From an uncultured Clostridia bacterium (lineage in GTDB: Bacteria > Bacillota > Clostridia > Oscillospirales > Oscillospiraceae): DNA of 7,252 nt. Positions 5,288-7,252 of this stretch are shown here, in pieces (within the stretch, counting starts at the first letter, position 1; each line of letters starts with the position of its first letter). Below the pieces are notes generated by a model that had not been told where the DNA came from, made no database searches, and was given only the letters and a program-made list of their open reading frames with translations. The stretch spans positions 1 to 7,252 of the forward strand of contig CAMGCA010000094.1 of NCBI GenBank assembly GCA_946011705.1, read 5' to 3'. The position numbers and the translations under genes were made by a program.

Positions 5288-6106
5288 ATGAAATTTGGAT
5301 GTTTTTCTCTGGATTATCGGAGATTTCCCCTTGAACGTGCATTTCAGGATGCACACCGGCTGGGATTTACCGGCCTGGAGATTTGGGGCGGACGCCCCCA
5401 CGCTTACCCGTTCGATCTTGATCAGGAGGAGATCAGAAAGATTCTGAATCTGCAGAAACAGTATTCTCTGGAAGTTCCTATGTACACGCCCAATGCGCTG
5501 GGAATGCCCTACTGCCTGTGTTCTTTGGATCCCCGGGAACAGCGGGATGCGTTGGAGTATTTCAAGGTTGCCATTGACGGATGCAGCGGCATCCATTCCC
5601 CCAGAATGCTTCTGGTCGCCGATCACCCCGGCTATGTGACGCCCCGGCGGGACAGCTGGAAGCGGTTTATCGAAAATATGCAGCAGCTGGCCCTCTATGC
5701 GGCGCCCAAGGGTGTTACGCTGGTCATCGAATCGCTGACACCCATGGAAAGCCCCATGATTACCACCTCCGATGACTGCGCGGAAGCATTGGCTGACATT
5801 GGAATGGATAATGTTGAGGCCATGCTGGATATTGTTCCTCCGAATATTGCCTATGAGCCCATCAGCGCCTATCTGGACAAGATGCCCGGAAAGGTTCACT
5901 ATGTCCACATCTGCAACAATGACGGAAGAACGGATTCCCATACCCGGCTGGACGATGGCACGATGCCGGTGCTGGATATCATCCACTAGCTGCAGGCGAG
6001 AAACTTCGACGGCTATGCCACAGTAGAGCTCTACAGTGAATGCTATAAGGATCCCTCGGTAATGCTGGCAAACGCCTCCCGGATCCTGAATCTACAGAAC
6101 AAATAG
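5288..6106 (+). pseudogene. TIM-barrel sugar (phosphate) 3-epimerase interrupted by an in-frame amber codon
   Basis: The frame opens at ATG 5288 behind AGGGAGGA and reads 233 codons to TAG at 5987-5989. The same frame then continues 38 codons (LQARNFDGYATVELYS...) to a second TAG at 6104-6106, giving 272 codons in all, the normal length for FrlC/UlaE/D-psicose 3-epimerase proteins (AP endonuclease-2 / xylose isomerase-like barrel, PF01261). Predicted metal and catalytic residues are E148 (VIESLTP), D181 (MLDIVPP), H207 (VHICNNDG) and E247 (TVELYS); the last lies beyond the amber codon. A truncated product would lack the fourth ligand, one of the two catalytic Glu of this family, and the last barrel elements. 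A Gln there (CAG to TAG) fits the context IIH-x-LQARNFDGY. TAG ends this and other genes here, so general reassignment is unlikely. Nonsense mutation, sequence error and readthrough remain possible. Confidence 0.85.
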
Positions 6107-6121
6107 AGGAAGGGTGATCCT

Positions 6122-7252
6122 ATGGACAACGTTGTTTTGGAATTAAAAAATATCACCAAGCGATTTCCTGGTGTCACTGCCCTGAACAATGTGCAGTTTG
6201 AACTGAGAAAAGGCGAGATCCATGCGTTGATGGGGGAAAACGGCGCCGGTAAGTCCACGCTGATCAAAGTCATCACCGGTGTGCATATGCCGGATGAAGG
6301 CAAGATCATTGTCAATGGGCAGGAAGTGTTTTTCAGAAACACCAGCGACTCCGCCGCTTACCGTATTGCTGCCGTTTATCAGCACAGCACGGCCTATCCC
6401 CAGCTGAGTGTGACAGAGAATATTTTCATCGGTCACATGAAATGCAACAAGCTGGGTCTGATTGACTGGAACTATATGCATCAGAAAGCGGCGGAACTGC
6501 TCCGCAGCCTCGGCTCCAGTATCAACCCAAAATCCAAAATGAGCAACCTGAGCGTCGCGGAGCAGCAGATTGTCGAGATCTCCAAGGCGGTTTCCGCGGA
6601 CGCGGAGATTGTGATCATGGACGAGCCTACGGCAGCACTTTCCAAGAGAGAATGCGAGGAGCTTTACAGAATCACCGAACAGCTTCGGGATCAGGGCAAG
6701 TCCATTCTGTTCATCTCCCATCGTCTTGAAGATATGTACCGGCTGGCGGATCGTGTCACCGTATTCCGGGATGCAAGCTACATCGGCACCTGGAACATCG
6801 GCGACATCACGAACGAGATCCTGGTCCACGCAATGGTCGGCCGGGAGATTAAGGATCTGTATCCCAAGCTGGATCCCAATATCGGCGAAGTGGTGCTGGA
6901 GGTGAAAAACCTGACAAGCACGGGCGTTTTCCACGATGTGAGCTTTGAGGTCCGCAAGGGTGAGATATTCGGTCTGACCGGACTGGTCGGCGCCGGACGC
7001 TCTGAGGTCTGCCAGGCGATCTGCGGTGTCACCGGCTATCAATCCGGTACGGTTCTGCTGAAAGGTAAGGAAGTGCACTTTACACATCCCTCTCAGGCAA
7101 TGGATCAGCGGCTGGGCTACCTGCCGGAGGACCGTCAGAAGCAGGGACTGCTCCTCTCTTGGGAGATTTTCCGTAACGAGACCATTGCATCTCTGAAGAA
7201 ATACAGCCACCTGCTGGGGATCGACGTAAAATCCGAACAGCGCGACGGGGAA
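6122..7252 (+). CDS. Sugar ABC transporter ATP-binding protein (RbsA/MglA/XylG type), 3' end outside window
   Basis: The first 377 codons are present, of about 500 in this family; the frame is open to the right edge. It is the duplicated-ATPase subunit of CUT2-type importers for pentoses and other monosaccharides, working at the inner face of the membrane with a permease and a lipid-anchored sugar-binding protein. Domain 1 shows Walker A GENGAGKST (38-46), Q-loop Q87, signature LSVAEQQ (143-149), Walker B IVIMDEPTAAL with D167/E168, and H-loop H200. Domain 2 starts near residue 255 with a degenerate Walker A, GLVGAGRSE, Lys replaced by Arg as is usual for these proteins, followed by GYLPEDRQKQGL. 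AGGAAGGG lies ahead of the ATG, 15 nt after the preceding stop, so it belongs to the same operon. Permease and binding-protein genes are expected to the right. Import of an unphosphorylated sugar implies a kinase, which is not in view. Confidence 0.95.
   Translation, partial: MDNVVLELKNITKRFPGVTALNNVQFELRKGEIHALMGENGAGKSTLIKVITGVHMPDEGKIIVNGQEVFFRNTSDSAAYRIAAVYQHSTAYPQLSVTENIFIGHMKCNKLGLIDWNYMHQKAAELLRSLGSSINPKSKMSNLSVAEQQIVEISKAVSADAEIVIMDEPTAALSKRECEELYRITEQLRDQGKSILFISHRLEDMYRLADRVTVFRDASYIGTWNIGDITNEILVHAMVGREIKDLYPKLDPNIGEVVLEVKNLTSTGVFHDVSFEVRKGEIFGLTGLVGAGRSEVCQAICGVTGYQSGTVLLKGKEVHFTHPSQAMDQRLGYLPEDRQKQGLLLSWEIFRNETIASLKKYSHLLGIDVKSEQRDGE

Noticed and set aside
4292..5986. A 564-codon open frame on the minus strand opposite the epimerase, aldolase and 3-epimerase genes
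   Set aside because: It is antisense to three genes that carry intact catalytic motifs, has no ribosome binding site and resembles no family. It is a codon-bias shadow. Its openness across 5987 says nothing about the amber codon.
5987..6106. General reassignment of TAG as a sense codon in this genome
   Set aside because: TAG ends the epimerase gene itself at 6104-6106, right before the next gene's ribosome binding site, and also ends the AAA-like pseudogene and the AbrB-like gene. A single nonsense change is simpler.
6143..7210. A 355-codon minus-strand frame opposite the ABC ATPase
   Set aside because: The plus strand encodes a clear ABC ATPase with all motifs; the antisense translation is unrecognisable.

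Overview
The window looks like chromosomal DNA of a Firmicutes bacterium, most likely a gut or rumen Clostridia. The grounds are the AbrB/SpoVT-type regulator sequence, strong AGGAGG-type ribosome binding sites, canonical TTGACA/TATAAT promoters, hairpin-plus-T terminators and moderate base composition. This placement is inferred from protein style, not from a marker gene.

Left part (1-1880) is a worn accessory region. It holds the last 19 codons of a VOC/glyoxalase-fold protein, a frameshifted and internally deleted AAA-ATPase-like/PD-(D/E)XK gene, a short AbrB/SpoVT-type gene on the minus strand with a doubtful C-terminus, and about 550 bases with no supportable gene apart from two strong terminators.

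Right part (1826-7252) is a coherent sugar-catabolism locus built around a divergent promoter region (3639-3905). On the minus strand are a BtpA/SgcQ-family gene and then a DeoR-family repressor with its own promoter. On the plus strand, in order, are an SgcE-type ribulose-phosphate 3-epimerase homologue, a class II aldolase/L-ribulose-5-phosphate 4-epimerase homologue, a TIM-barrel sugar (phosphate) 3-epimerase interrupted by an in-frame amber codon, and the start of a sugar ABC transporter ATPase that runs off the right edge. The BtpA and epimerase proteins resemble SgcQ and SgcE of the E. coli sgc locus, but here they sit with an ABC importer and two more epimerase/aldolase-type enzymes instead of the sgc PTS. 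The inferred job is import of an unphosphorylated pentose or keto-sugar and its conversion, by successive epimerisations or an aldol cleavage, to central pentose phosphates. No sugar kinase is visible, so it would have to lie outside the window. The substrate is unknown.

Two observations stand out. First, the same element, read as AAAGAATCAT, lies inside the -35/-10 spacer of both divergent promoters, and a 9/10 copy lies upstream of the repressor's own promoter; each is part of a 10-bp-period direct repeat or a weaker version of one. It is the natural candidate for the operator of the local DeoR protein. Second, the amber codon at 5987-5989 splits an otherwise intact epimerase and removes its predicted fourth metal ligand.
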